Positions 16,515 to 24,766 of a stretch of DNA of 56,880 nucleotides are shown one piece after another (the stretch's first letter is position 1; every line of letters starts with the position of its first letter). A program made the translations under genes and the position numbers. Source of the stretch: CAZRGV01 sp964599655 (GTDB taxonomy: Bacteria > Planctomycetota > Planctomycetia > Isosphaerales > Isosphaeraceae); NCBI GenBank assembly GCA_964599655.1, contig CAZRGV010000024.1, positions 1-56,880 on the forward strand, given 5' to 3'. The notes beneath the pieces were generated by a model. The model had not been told where the DNA came from and did not search any database. It saw nothing but the letters and a program-made list of their open reading frames with translations.

Positions 16515-17300
16515 ATGTCCGACGCCACGCAGGTTCGCGTGCTCGCCTTGCACGCTCATCCCGACGACATCGAGTTCCAGTGCGCTGGGACGCTCGCGCT
16601 GCTTGTCCAGAACGGCTGTCAGGTGACCATCGCCACGATGACACCCGGCGATTGCGGAACTGCGGAGTACAGCGCGGAGGAAATCGCCGAGATCCGTCGG
16701 GGCGAGGCGAAGGCCGCGGCGGCCTTGATCGGGGCCGAGTTCCTTTGCGTGGAGTTCCGTGATCTCGCCATCTTCAATGACGACGAGTCCCGGCGTCGGG
16801 TGACCGAAGTGCTCCGGAAGGCCAGGCCCGACATCGTTCTCACCGCGCCGCCGGCCGATTACCTCTGCGATCACGAGATGACCAGCCTGCTCGTTCGCGA
16901 CGCCTGTTTCGCCGCGCCGATTCCGAACTACACAACCCGGCAGTGGGAACCGGCTCCACCCTTGAATCGGATTCCCCACCTCTACTTCGTCGACCCGATC
17001 GAAGGGATCGATCGGGAGGGAAACACTGTGAGTGCGGAGTTTTATGTGAATGTGACCGACGTCTTTGAAATCAAGCGAAACATGCTGGCTTGCCACGCCA
17101 GTCAGCGCAACTGGTTGTTGAAGCAACACGGGATCGACGAATACCTGGAAAGCCAGCGTCACTGGTCCGAGCAACGGGGCAAAGAAATCGGCGTCGCTCA
17201 TGCCGAGGCCTTCCGGCAGTATCGCGGTCACGCGTATCCTCGGGAAAATCTGCTTCTGAAGCTTCTTGGGCAGGATGGCCGAGGGGGATCGAGCGTCTGA
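16515..17300 (+). CDS. PIG-L/LmbE-family deacetylase (BshB-like)
   Basis: The 261-residue protein has the family's metal motif AHPDD at residues 14-18, near the N terminus as expected, and the second metal region LCDHEMTSLLVRDACF with His in DHE. LmbE-family enzymes hydrolyse N-acetyl groups from N-acetylglucosaminyl substrates (bacillithiol, mycothiol or lipid intermediates). The features VRVLALHAHPDDIEFQCAGTLALL and ATMTPGDCGTAE are close to the BshB1/GlcNAc-deacetylase type. No bacillithiol synthase gene is in the window, so the substrate is open. A TATAAC hexamer about 25 bases upstream of the ATG may be part of its promoter. Confidence 0.8.
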   Translation: MSDATQVRVLALHAHPDDIEFQCAGTLALLVQNGCQVTIATMTPGDCGTAEYSAEEIAEIRRGEAKAAAALIGAEFLCVEFRDLAIFNDDESRRRVTEVLRKARPDIVLTAPPADYLCDHEMTSLLVRDACFAAPIPNYTTRQWEPAPPLNRIPHLYFVDPIEGIDREGNTVSAEFYVNVTDVFEIKRNMLACHASQRNWLLKQHGIDEYLESQRHWSEQRGKEIGVAHAEAFRQYRGHAYPRENLLLKLLGQDGRGGSSV

Positions 17301-17448
17301 TTGACCGTGAGTAGGGTCGGGCCTTCGTGGACGGGACAACCTTCAATCGCGGGATTGGCCTGCTCGTTGCGAATCACGAATGGAGCCGCGGGCGCTTCGA
17401 GAGGCGTTCGCGACGTTCTGGAACGGGTGCCGGCGGAAGCCGCAACGC

Positions 17449-18342
17449 TTACCTCAGGGTCATCGTCCGAAGTTTGCGAAGCGCGCCGGCCTCGATTTGA
17501 CGGACCCGTTCGCGGGAGATTCCGAAGGATTTCCCGATTTGGCTCAACGAATGGGCCGCTCGTCCGTTCAGGCCGAAGCGGAGTCGAAGGATTTCCTGTT
17601 CTCTCGGGCCGAGCTTCCCGAGGGCACCCTCGAGCCGTTCGTCAGCGTCGGACGCGCTGATGAAAACGCGCTCCGGTTGCGCGAGTTCGGTGACGCCATG
17701 GCGCCCGTCTCTGGAATCCAGAGGAACGGTTGGCCGGGTCGCGTTGAGGATCCGCTGCATGGTCTCGCTCGAACTCGTGATACCTCGGCTGGCCGGTTTC
17801 GGAACCGTCGGCGAGAGCTCTGAACGGTACAGGGCGAGCTGTCGAAGGTGCTTCGGGTTGAGACGTACAGGATACGCGCTGGCGGCGATCGCTCGCTGCA
17901 AAGCCTGCCGGATCCAGGCCATCGCGTAGGTGGCCAGCCTCGTGTTGTAAGAGAGGTCGAAGCGATCAATCGCCTCGAGCAGGCCACAGAAGCCCTCCTG
18001 GAGCAGGTCGGAGTAGGCCACACCCCGATCGCGGTATCGGTTCGCGACATGAGCGACGAGTCGCAGATTGGCCATGGCGAGCCGGGATCGAAGCTCCTGG
18101 TAGCGACGCCACACCGTTTCGTTCTGGGCCTCGGAGCCGGCCGCGTGACTGGATTGCGGGATCTCGCGGCCGTCTTCGGAACGATCGCCGCTGCCCACGC
18201 CACGGAAATGGGCGAGGGTCTGGCGGCAGTCGGAAAGCGCCCGGAGAAGCTCTCGCTCTTCCTTCGCGCCGACGACCTCCGTTTCAGGTCGGTGCAGGAC
18301 GGCCATCAACTCGTCTTGCGGGATCGGACGCGCCATCACCAT
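17449..18342 (-). CDS. sigma-70 family RNA polymerase sigma factor (RpoD/SigA-like)
   Basis: The product is about 297 residues. Region 2 is well formed (DLLQEGFCGLLEAIDRFDLSYNTRLATYAMAWIRQALQRAI), with the core-binding and -10 recognition helices. Region 3 is short and divergent. Region 4 has the helix-turn-helix (LGKLGPREQEILRLRFGLNG, then SLSQIGKSFGISRERVRQIEAGALRKLR). There is no region 1.1, so it is a shorter primary-like (group 2/3) sigma factor rather than the housekeeping one. Among the three close ATG codons (18348, 18342, 18336), 18342 is 6 bases from CGGAG. Its mRNA leader would contain the structured element at 18384-18457. Confidence 0.88.
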   Translation of the reverse strand: MVMARPIPQDELMAVLHRPETEVVGAKEERELLRALSDCRQTLAHFRGVGSGDRSEDGREIPQSSHAAGSEAQNETVWRRYQELRSRLAMANLRLVAHVANRYRDRGVAYSDLLQEGFCGLLEAIDRFDLSYNTRLATYAMAWIRQALQRAIAASAYPVRLNPKHLRQLALYRSELSPTVPKPASRGITSSSETMQRILNATRPTVPLDSRDGRHGVTELAQPERVFISASDADERLEGALGKLGPREQEILRLRFGLNGRAAHSLSQIGKSFGISRERVRQIEAGALRKLRTMTLR

Positions 18343-18383
18343 GATCATCTCCGAGGTCGATTCGCGACGTACGGACCAAAGGT

Positions 18384-18457
18384 CACGATGGGACCGGTAG
18401 GCAGACCCCTCCTACACACCCGGAGACGTCTTCGTGGCCGGGAGCGGTCCCATCGTG
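18384..18457 (-). ncRNA. three-way-junction leader RNA candidate
   Basis: A perfect 13-bp stem closes the element: CACGATGGGACCG (18384-18396) with CGGTCCCATCGTG (18445-18457). Inside are two further hairpins: GTAGG/CCTAC (18397-18401 with 18411-18415, 9-base loop) and CCCGG/CCGGG (18419-18423 with 18438-18442), the latter capped by ACG/CGT around a 4-base loop. Just downstream on the minus strand GACC-TTT-GGTC forms a small extra hairpin. The block ends about 42 bases before the sigma factor start codon on the minus strand. This geometry is what a structured 5' leader would show; I know of no named riboswitch with this layout. Confidence 0.5.
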
Positions 18458-18919
18458 TTCGACATCAAATCGAGATGAAAAGAAAATAAGGATCTGATGT
18501 CGATTCCGATTGTTGACGCTCAGGTCCTCCGATTCGCCGCGAACGATCTTCGAAGGCGCGGAGAGCCCGCCGCGGAGTGCGGGACTCCACCTCTTCTTGG
18601 ATGATCGGCGAGCGATCGGCGGATTGGCGTTGGAGGGACACCGACCCCGTGGCCCTCCGGTTTGGAACCGGTCTGGGCCTTGGGTCATCTCTTCGGTCTG
18701 GAGGTCCGCCCTCCGTTTCCGAGGAATGGGTCGCTTGGTGTTGATTTACCGCCTGGTCTTGTCCCTCTCACCTTCCCATACGAAGACGGATTCCCGCTGT
18801 CACGCGCCTCGAACTTTTTTCTTCGGAGAGATGATGGAATCGTGATAGTATGTCTGGTTAGTCGGGCTCCTGGTGGCGACTTGAGTTTGGATCCTCGCCC
18901 CGATGATGACGGGAATCTC
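18458..18919. other. spacer between the two sigma factor genes
   Basis: This 462-base stretch has no convincing gene. Short open frames in it lack any recognisable protein and have shadow-like composition. It should hold the promoters of two divergent sigma factor genes. Locally AT-rich points are near 18476-18492 (AAAAGAAAATAAGG) and 18815-18860 (TTTTTTCTTCGGAG and GTGATAGTATG), either of which could be part of a promoter. Confidence 0.4.
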
Positions 18920-19676
18920 ATGGAGAAAGACGAGCGGGATCCTCGACTGAGCCAGATTTCCACCCAGTGGACGCTGGTCTTCCAGGCCCACCGTGGCTCG
19001 CCGGAGCTGGTCACTGCGGCGCAGAGCGAGTTACTGTGTCGTTATGCCGGGGCGATTCATCGCTATCTCCTGGCAACGCTTCGAGATGCGGAGGCGGCCG
19101 CGGAGCTGGACCAGGAATTCGCGGTTCGCTTTCTGCGAGGTGAGTTTCANNNNNNNNNNNNNNNAAGGCCGGTTCCGCGACTTCGTCAAGCGGGCCCTGC
19201 GCAACCTGATGATCGACCACCTTCGACGTCGTCGAACGCGGCAGGGTCAGACCCATCCGCTCGACCAGGTCGCCGAGCCGGCGGAGAACGAAGCCGAGAT
19301 TCCCGACTTCGATCGCCAGTTTCTCGAAAGCTGGCGAAAGGAGCTGCTCGCCCGCGCGTGGAACGCCCTGGAACAACTCCAGACGCGCACCGGCCAGCCG
19401 TATTACTCTGTCTTGAAGTTCCGCGTCGAGAATCCGGACATGCACTCGCCAGAGATGGCGAGGGAACTCTCGACCCGGCTGGGCCGAACCGTCACGGCCG
19501 GAGGTTTGCGACAGGCGCTGCGCCGTTCCCGCGACCGGTTCGTGGGCTTTCTGCTCGAGGAGGTAGAAACGTCACTCGACCGCCCCACGCCGGAGCAGAT
19601 CGAGCAGGAATTGATCGATCTTGGGCTGCATGGCTACTGTCGCGACGCGCTGGCGCGTTATCTTGATTCGAAGTAG
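18920..19676 (+). CDS. planctomycete-type ECF-like sigma factor, interrupted by an assembly gap
   Basis: Two half-frames join here. Before the N run, one frame reads MEKDERDPRLSQIST ... AAAELDQEFAVRFLRGEF (region 2 core). After it, another frame reads GRFRDFVKRALRNLMIDHLRRRR and continues through a helical region to the stop at 19676. Together they match the planctomycete-specific sigma-70-like proteins whose region 2 reads RFLRGDF..adP.rGRFRDF, so a stretch of about half a dozen residues is hidden in the gap. The 15 N bases do not preserve the frame, which means the gap size is wrong rather than the gene broken. These sigma factors often sit near protein kinase genes; none is visible here. 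The start is uncertain. Confidence 0.75.
19150..19164. other. assembly gap (15 N) in the ECF-like sigma factor gene
   Basis: Fifteen undefined bases separate two pieces of one gene that lie in different frames. The real length must differ from 15 by a number that is not a multiple of three. Confidence 0.9.
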
Positions 19677-19724
19677 CCACGCGTCGCGTCGCGCTCGCCG
19701 AGATGGAGCGCTTTCGTCCGTGGT

Positions 19725-20573
19725 TCAAGGCGAGACATAGTCGAGCAACTGGGCAATTGTGCTCCGCAGGTCCTTGCGGTGGACGATTTTGTCGACGAAG
19801 CCGTGATTGAGCAGGAATTCGCTCGTCTGGAACCCCTCCGGCAGTTGCACCCGCACCGTCTGGGCAATCACCTTCGGCCCGGCGAAGCCAATCAAGGCCT
19901 TCGGTTCGGCCAGGATGACATCGCCCAGCGAGGCGAAACTCGCGGCGACGCCACCCATGGTTGGGTGGGTCAGGACACTGATGTAGAATCCTCCCGCCTG
20001 GTGATGTCGGGCTAGCGCGGCGGAGACCTTGGCCATCTGCATCAAGGAGTAGATGCCTTCGTGCATGCGGGCTCCTCCGCCCGAGCCCGACACGATCACC
20101 AGCGGCAGTTTCTGCTCGGTGGCCGCCTCGATCGCGAGGGTGAGCTTTTCGCCGACGACCGACCCCATGCTTCCCATGATAAATCCGGAGTCGGTCAGAC
20201 CGATCACCAGGCGAATTCCCTTGATGAATCCCTGGCCGACGATCACCGCCTCGTCCAGGCCGGTGTTCTGCTGCTCCGCCTTGACCCGTTCGGGATAGGG
20301 TCGCCGGTCATTGAACTCGAGCGGATCAGTGGTCCGCAAGTGGGTGAACCAGGGCTCGAACGTTTCGGCGTCCAGAAGCTGGGCGATCCGCTCGGTTGCG
20401 GGAATCGTGAAGTGATGCTGGCATTGAGGGCAGACGTTGAGGTTGCGCTCGACTTCTTTCCGGAAAAGGGTGGCCTGGCAGCCATCGCAGCGCATCCAGA
20501 CGCCTTCGGGCACCCGCTTCGGCTCGATATGCCCCTGCCATGTGCTTGCCATCGCGGCCCTTTTCTGAACCAT
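19725..20573 (-). CDS. accD: acetyl-CoA carboxylase carboxyltransferase subunit beta
   Basis: The 282-residue subunit transfers carboxyl groups from biotin to acetyl-CoA to make malonyl-CoA, the extender for fatty acid and polyketide synthesis. It has the N-terminal Cys4 zinc ribbon (Cys29, Cys32, Cys48, Cys51: CDGC ... CPQC), the GSMGSVVGEKLTLAIEAA segment, and the oxyanion/CoA region VSGSGGGARMHEGIYSLMQM. The length is normal. ATG 20573 has AAGGAG 7 bases upstream. It is on the minus strand downstream of the histidine-phosphatase-like gene after a 231-base spacer. accA is not in the window. Its malonyl-CoA would feed the polyketide locus 9 kb away, but that is shared metabolism, not a specific link. 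Confidence 0.93.
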   Translation of the reverse strand: MVQKRAAMASTWQGHIEPKRVPEGVWMRCDGCQATLFRKEVERNLNVCPQCQHHFTIPATERIAQLLDAETFEPWFTHLRTTDPLEFNDRRPYPERVKAEQQNTGLDEAVIVGQGFIKGIRLVIGLTDSGFIMGSMGSVVGEKLTLAIEAATEQKLPLVIVSGSGGGARMHEGIYSLMQMAKVSAALARHHQAGGFYISVLTHPTMGGVAASFASLGDVILAEPKALIGFAGPKVIAQTVRVQLPEGFQTSEFLLNHGFVDKIVHRKDLRSTIAQLLDYVSP

Positions 20574-20804
20574 CGAGGGACTCCTTCTGCATTGCTTGAC
20601 TGCGGGCAACCGCCTCCGCCCGCGCGAAGGTCTCGTCTATTGGACGGAATCGAACGGAAGGATCGTTGAGCCCGGAGCGACAGGCGAGGCGGCCGAGCGA
20701 GTCGAGCGTCTCGGCGAGGCAATCCTTCGGGCTGGAATTGGCGACGACCATCCTGGGGAGCTCGTTGCCAATTCATGCCCCTGGAAACGGCAAAAAGAAC
20801 GGCA

Positions 20805-21392
20805 CTAACCAAGAAAACCGTTACGACTGAGTTCCGGGGCGACCATGACGCACTCGAATCCTCCGGTGGGGACGTTGTCGACCAGTTGAACGCGAGGGTC
20901 CCGTCGAAGGTAGCCCGCGATGATCTGGGCGATCGGTTCACCGACCACCAGGCCGAAGACCTCATCTCGGTGGCGCTTGATCAGGGGTTTCAACGCGGCT
21001 CTAACGCGTTCCAGGGCATCTTCGACGGTTTCGCCGAGCGGCGGGCAGATGGTCCGGGGATCATCGAGCCATTGGCGGAACAGCTTGAGATTGCGCCGCT
21101 TGATTTCATCGAGCTGGAGCCCTTGCCAGAGTCCCTGGTCTAGGTTTCGAAGATCGTCGAGTCGTTTGGGCCGAAGGCCCAGGGAACGCCCGACGATCTC
21201 GGCGGTTCGCACGACGCTCTCCCCCGGCCCGCAGTAAAGCGCGCAGAGATTCAGGTCGGCGAGGCGATCGGCGAGTTCGAGAGCCTCCGCCTTGCCACGC
21301 TCGCTGAGCGGAATATCGAGGATCCCCTGAACCCGGTTTTGCTCATCGTAAACTGTGGCGCCGGGTCGGATCAGGACCACCTGCTGGGTCAT
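20805..21392 (-). CDS. histidine-phosphatase superfamily protein lacking both catalytic histidines
   Basis: The 195-residue protein has the phosphoglycerate mutase-like fold: VVLIRPGATVYDEQNRVQGILDIPLSERG at the N terminus, PPLGETVEDALERV in the middle, and a C-terminal VVGEPIAQIIAG. In active members the N-terminal motif is RHG and the late motif is (V/S)HG. Here these are RPG (Pro10) and VGE (Gly151), so both catalytic His residues are gone, while Arg9, the GE(T/S) Glu121 and the general layout are kept. It is probably not a phosphatase and may bind a phosphorylated ligand or partner. It follows rpe by 37 bases in the gap-pgk-rpe direction. ATG 21392 is the likely start. Confidence 0.75.
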   Translation of the reverse strand: MTQQVVLIRPGATVYDEQNRVQGILDIPLSERGKAEALELADRLADLNLCALYCGPGESVVRTAEIVGRSLGLRPKRLDDLRNLDQGLWQGLQLDEIKRRNLKLFRQWLDDPRTICPPLGETVEDALERVRAALKPLIKRHRDEVFGLVVGEPIAQIIAGYLRRDPRVQLVDNVPTGGFECVMVAPELSRNGFLG

Positions 21393-21429
21393 CCAGGGAC
21401 GGCGCCCCGATGGTCGGGGCGCGGCCTCC

Positions 21430-22131
21430 TCATGCGGGAATGCCGCGGCGGGCCGCCTCGGCCAACTCGGCCAGGGCCGCCGCGTAGTTACCATCGGACC
21501 GAAAAATTGCCGAACCCACGACAAGTTGCCCGACGCCGGCGGAGACGGCGTCGGCGGCGTTGGAGACCTTGATTCCTCCATCGATGGCGATCGGCAAATC
21601 GGGTCGTTCCTGGCGAAGTGCCTGAACCTTCTCGAGCACGATGGGCTCGAACTTCTGCCCCCCAAAGCCCGGCATGACGCTCATGACCAGGACCTTGTCG
21701 ACCTCGTGAAGGTATGGCAAGACGCTTTCCACGGGTGTTGGCGGGTTGAGAACGAGGCCGGCCCGGCAGCCTGCGTCTCGAATCCGACGAAGCAGATCGA
21801 CCGGATCCGAGAGGACTTCAATGTGGACGAGAATCGAGTCGCAGCCGGCCTCGATGAATTCGTCAAGATATCGGGCGGGTTCGGAGATCATCAAGTGGGT
21901 GTCGAACGGAAGGTCCGTCCGTCGTCGCCAATCGGCGATCAGGGGAGGGCCGTAGCTGAGGTTCGGAACGAAATGGCCATCCATCACGTCGAGATGGACG
22001 GCGAGCGCTCCGGCCTCCTTCAAGGCGTTCAACTCGTGGCAGATCCGCGAGAAGTCGCAGTTCAACAGCGACGGAGTGATGAACGGCGTGGTGGCCGAAT
22101 CGAGGACCTGAATCCGTTCGGATCGTTCCAC
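21430..22131 (-). CDS. rpe: ribulose-phosphate 3-epimerase
   Basis: This 233-residue TIM-barrel enzyme interconverts ribulose-5-phosphate and xylulose-5-phosphate. The recognisable blocks are ITPSLLNCDFSRICHELNALKEAG, HLDVMDGHFVPNLSYGP (catalytic Asp and metal-binding His), FDTHLMISEP, VMSVMPGFGGQKFEP and IAIDGGIKVSNA with the second catalytic Asp. No ATG fits; a GTG at 22131 (VERSERIQVLDSATTPF) is preceded by AGGTTT and gives a normal length, while the long frame upstream to 22338 is shadow. It follows pgk on the same strand, so its product links the pentose phosphate and glycolytic genes of this cluster. Confidence 0.9.
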   Translation of the reverse strand: MERSERIQVLDSATTPFITPSLLNCDFSRICHELNALKEAGALAVHLDVMDGHFVPNLSYGPPLIADWRRRTDLPFDTHLMISEPARYLDEFIEAGCDSILVHIEVLSDPVDLLRRIRDAGCRAGLVLNPPTPVESVLPYLHEVDKVLVMSVMPGFGGQKFEPIVLEKVQALRQERPDLPIAIDGGIKVSNAADAVSAGVGQLVVGSAIFRSDGNYAAALAELAEAARRGIPA

Positions 22132-22334
22132 TAGAAACCTCGGGACTTCGACGCCGATCGCGGGACCGTGCGAGGTAAGGAGGGATTGCGCAAAGCTAAA
22201 CGAGTTTGGGGCACAAGGCAAGCTGGATTCCGGGATCCTTTCGGGAACGCGAGCCTGACTCGAGGGCTCAACGCCGCTGGAAACGTGTGAAGGCCCTCGA
22301 GTCTTCGGGGTCGCCGGGAAGGATTGCGGGTCGC

Positions 22335-23525
22335 TCAACGGTCGGGGATGACCTTGAGCGAGTTGAACGAGCGGCCTTCGAGCGCTTCAAGAAACGCGCC
22401 GCCGCCGGTCGAGACGTGATCCATCTTCTCCGCCAGGCCAAACTGCTCGACCGCCTCGGCGGTTTCTCCGCCACCGACGACCGTGATGGCCGGGGAGGCG
22501 GCCATGGCCTCGGCGATTCCGAGGGTCCCCTGGCGGAACGGCTCGTCCTCGAACTTGCCCATCGGGCCGTTCCAGACCACGGTTCCGGCCGAGTTGATGA
22601 TCTCTCGGTACGAGGCGGTTGTGGCCGGTCCGATATCGATGCCGATCCAGCCGTCGGGCAGATCGATTCCTTCCACCACCTTGGTTTCGGCGGTCGGCTC
22701 CAGAGAGCTGGCGACAAGATGATCTTGCGGTAGCACCAGTTTGCCCCCGGCCTTCGTCAACAGGTTCCTCGCTTCTTCGAGCCGGTCGGCTTCGAAGCGG
22801 CTGTTGCCCACGGAGTGGCCCATGGCCTTGAGGAACGTGTACGTCATCGCGCCGCCGATGAGCAAGCGTTGCACCTTTGGTAGGAGGTTTTCGATGACGA
22901 GGATTTTGTCGGACACCTTGGCGCCACCCATGATCGCAATCAACGGCGGCTTGGGATGACTGAGTAGGGCGTCCAGGATCTGGAGTTCTTTCTCGACGAG
23001 GAAGCCGACGGCACGGTGTTCCGGCGGAAACTGTTCGGGCACGGCGACCATGGACCCCTCGTCCCGATGACAGGTTCCAAAGGCGTCGTTCACGTAAAGG
23101 TCTGCCAGGCTGGCCATCGCCCGAGCGTACTCGGGATCCCCCTTCTTTTCGCCGCTGTTGAACCGGACGTTCTCGAGCAGAACGACTTCCCCCGGCTTTA
23201 ATGCCTCGCAGGCCGCCTTGGCCTGGGGGCCGATCGTATCATCCACTTTCTTAACGGGTCGGCCGAGCAGCTCCTGGAGGCGGGCGGCGACCCTGTCCAT
23301 GCGGAGCTTTTTGTCCTCCTCGGGGTCTCCCTTGGGACGGCCCAGGTGACTGGCGAGGACGAGGCTTCCGCCGCGCTCGAGCACGTGGTTCAAGGTCGGT
23401 AGGGCGGCCCGGATGCGCCGGTCGTCGGACACCCCGCCGTCTTTGGTCAGGGGGACGTTGAAGTCGACACGAACCAGAACCTTCTTGCCCGAGGGGTCTA
23501 GGTCTCGGATCGTTTGTTTGGCCAA
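22335..23525 (-). CDS. pgk: phosphoglycerate kinase
   Basis: The 396-residue glycolytic enzyme transfers phosphate from 1,3-bisphosphoglycerate to ADP. The family landmarks are all present: VLVRVDFNVPL at the start, LASHLGRPKG, VLLENVRFNSGEKKG, IAIMGGAKVSDKI, VWNGPMGKFEDEPF and the C-terminal VVGGGETAEAVEQFG with STGGGAFLE. The start codon is TTG at 23525 with AAGGGA upstream. It lies 95 bases after gap on the same strand, and a perfect 36-bp palindrome occupies part of that spacer. The two genes are almost certainly one operon, with rpe and the histidine-phosphatase-like gene further down. Confidence 0.95.
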   Translation of the reverse strand: MAKQTIRDLDPSGKKVLVRVDFNVPLTKDGGVSDDRRIRAALPTLNHVLERGGSLVLASHLGRPKGDPEEDKKLRMDRVAARLQELLGRPVKKVDDTIGPQAKAACEALKPGEVVLLENVRFNSGEKKGDPEYARAMASLADLYVNDAFGTCHRDEGSMVAVPEQFPPEHRAVGFLVEKELQILDALLSHPKPPLIAIMGGAKVSDKILVIENLLPKVQRLLIGGAMTYTFLKAMGHSVGNSRFEADRLEEARNLLTKAGGKLVLPQDHLVASSLEPTAETKVVEGIDLPDGWIGIDIGPATTASYREIINSAGTVVWNGPMGKFEDEPFRQGTLGIAEAMAASPAITVVGGGETAEAVEQFGLAEKMDHVSTGGGAFLEALEGRSFNSLKVIPDR

Positions 23526-23552
23526 CGGTGTGTCCCTTGTGTCAATGACGTG

Positions 23553-23588
23553 GAACGCTCAAATTCGAGGCCTCGAATTTGAGCGTTC
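23553..23588 (-). repeat. 36-bp perfect palindrome between gap and pgk
   Basis: GAACGCTCAAATTCGAGG (23553-23570) is followed directly by its exact reverse complement (23571-23588), with no spacer. In RNA this would fold to a hairpin of about 16 bp with a small loop, ending 28 bases before the pgk TTG. It could be a partial terminator that lowers pgk relative to gap, a processing or stability hairpin, or a protein-binding site on the DNA. Confidence 0.7.
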
Positions 23589-23620
23589 GGTGTCCGAATC
23601 TCAGAAGAACTCCGCCGGGC

Positions 23621-24628
23621 TCAGATGAACTGAGCCAGCTTGGAGATCAGCTCGGCGGTACGGCAGGAGTAGCCCCACTCGTTGTCGTACCAGGCCAGCA
23701 CCTTGACGAGGTTGCCATCGAGGACCAGCGTCTGGTCGGGAACGAAGATGCAAGAGTGAGGGTTCCCGATGATGTCGCTGGAGACGATCGGGTCGGTGTT
23801 GTATTCGATGATTCCCTTGAACGGCCCTTCGGCGGCGGCCTTCATCGCGGCGTTGATCTCGTCCTTGGTCGTGCTCTTCTTGAGCAATGCGGTCAGGTCG
23901 GTGATCGATCCGTCGGGAACGGGCACTCGGAGGGCGAAGCCGGTGAGCTTGCCGTTGAGCTCGGGAATGACCTCGCCGACGGCCTTGGCCGCGCCGGTCT
24001 TGGTCGGGATCGTGTTGACGGCGGCCGCGCGGGCCCGGTACGGATCCTCGTGAATCTGGTCCGCGAGGCGCTGGTCATTCGTGTACGCGTGGACCGTCGT
24101 CATCAGGCCCTTCTCGATGCCGAAGGTCTGGTGCAGGACCTTCGCCATGGGGGCCAGGCAGTTGGTCGTGCAACTGGCGTTGGAAATGATTTTGTGTTCG
24201 GGCTTGAGTTGATCGTCGTTGACGCCGAGGACGACGGTCAGATCGAGCTTGTCCTTCGCGGGGGCGCTCAGGACGACCTTGTCGGCGCCGGCCTGAAGGT
24301 GCTTCGCCAGGGCGTCTCGATTGGTGAATCGCCCGGTGGAGTCGAGCGCGACCTGGCAACCGAGTGACTTCCAGGGGAGACTCGCTGGATCCTTCTCCGC
24401 CGTGATCGGAATTTCCTTGCCGTTGACGATCAGCGACTTCTCACCAGCCTCGACCTTCCCCTGGAATCGCCCCTGAACGCTGTCGTACTTCAGCAGAAGC
24501 GCCAGATGCTTCGCATCCGCCAGGTCATTGATGGCGACGACGTCGAAATCCTGGGGCCGCGAGGCCAAGACGCGAAAGACTAGTCGACCAATACGTCCAA
24601 AACCATTGATGCCCACTCGAACCGCCAT
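23621..24628 (-). CDS. gap: glyceraldehyde-3-phosphate dehydrogenase
   Basis: The 335-residue NAD-binding enzyme has the N-terminal Rossmann start VRVGINGFGRIGRLVFR, the active-site block SNASCTTNCLAPMAKVLH (catalytic Cys), the HAYTNDQ segment, and the C-terminal WYDNEWGYSCRTAELI. It oxidises glyceraldehyde-3-phosphate to 1,3-bisphosphoglycerate, the substrate of the next gene product. ATG 24628 has GAGGAG upstream, and the frame before it to 24796 overlaps the promoter, so it is not coding. It is the first gene of the minus-strand central carbon cluster. Confidence 0.95.
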   Translation of the reverse strand: MAVRVGINGFGRIGRLVFRVLASRPQDFDVVAINDLADAKHLALLLKYDSVQGRFQGKVEAGEKSLIVNGKEIPITAEKDPASLPWKSLGCQVALDSTGRFTNRDALAKHLQAGADKVVLSAPAKDKLDLTVVLGVNDDQLKPEHKIISNASCTTNCLAPMAKVLHQTFGIEKGLMTTVHAYTNDQRLADQIHEDPYRARAAAVNTIPTKTGAAKAVGEVIPELNGKLTGFALRVPVPDGSITDLTALLKKSTTKDEINAAMKAAAEGPFKGIIEYNTDPIVSSDIIGNPHSCIFVPDQTLVLDGNLVKVLAWYDNEWGYSCRTAELISKLAQFI

Positions 24629-24766
24629 GCGTCCGGCTCCTCTGGTAGTGCCTTCCCTGAGGTCTTTGTTCGTCTCGTTTCGCTGTTCCGTTCGCTGCGG
24701 TCGGAGTCTTTGAACAAGCGTTGCCGGCCGTCGGCGCGAACCTTCTCCATCAACCGATGAGGACGG

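Noticed and set aside
18662..19666. Two separate small genes around the 15-N run
   Set aside because: The two half-proteins join into one planctomycete-type sigma factor; the frame change coincides exactly with the assembly gap.
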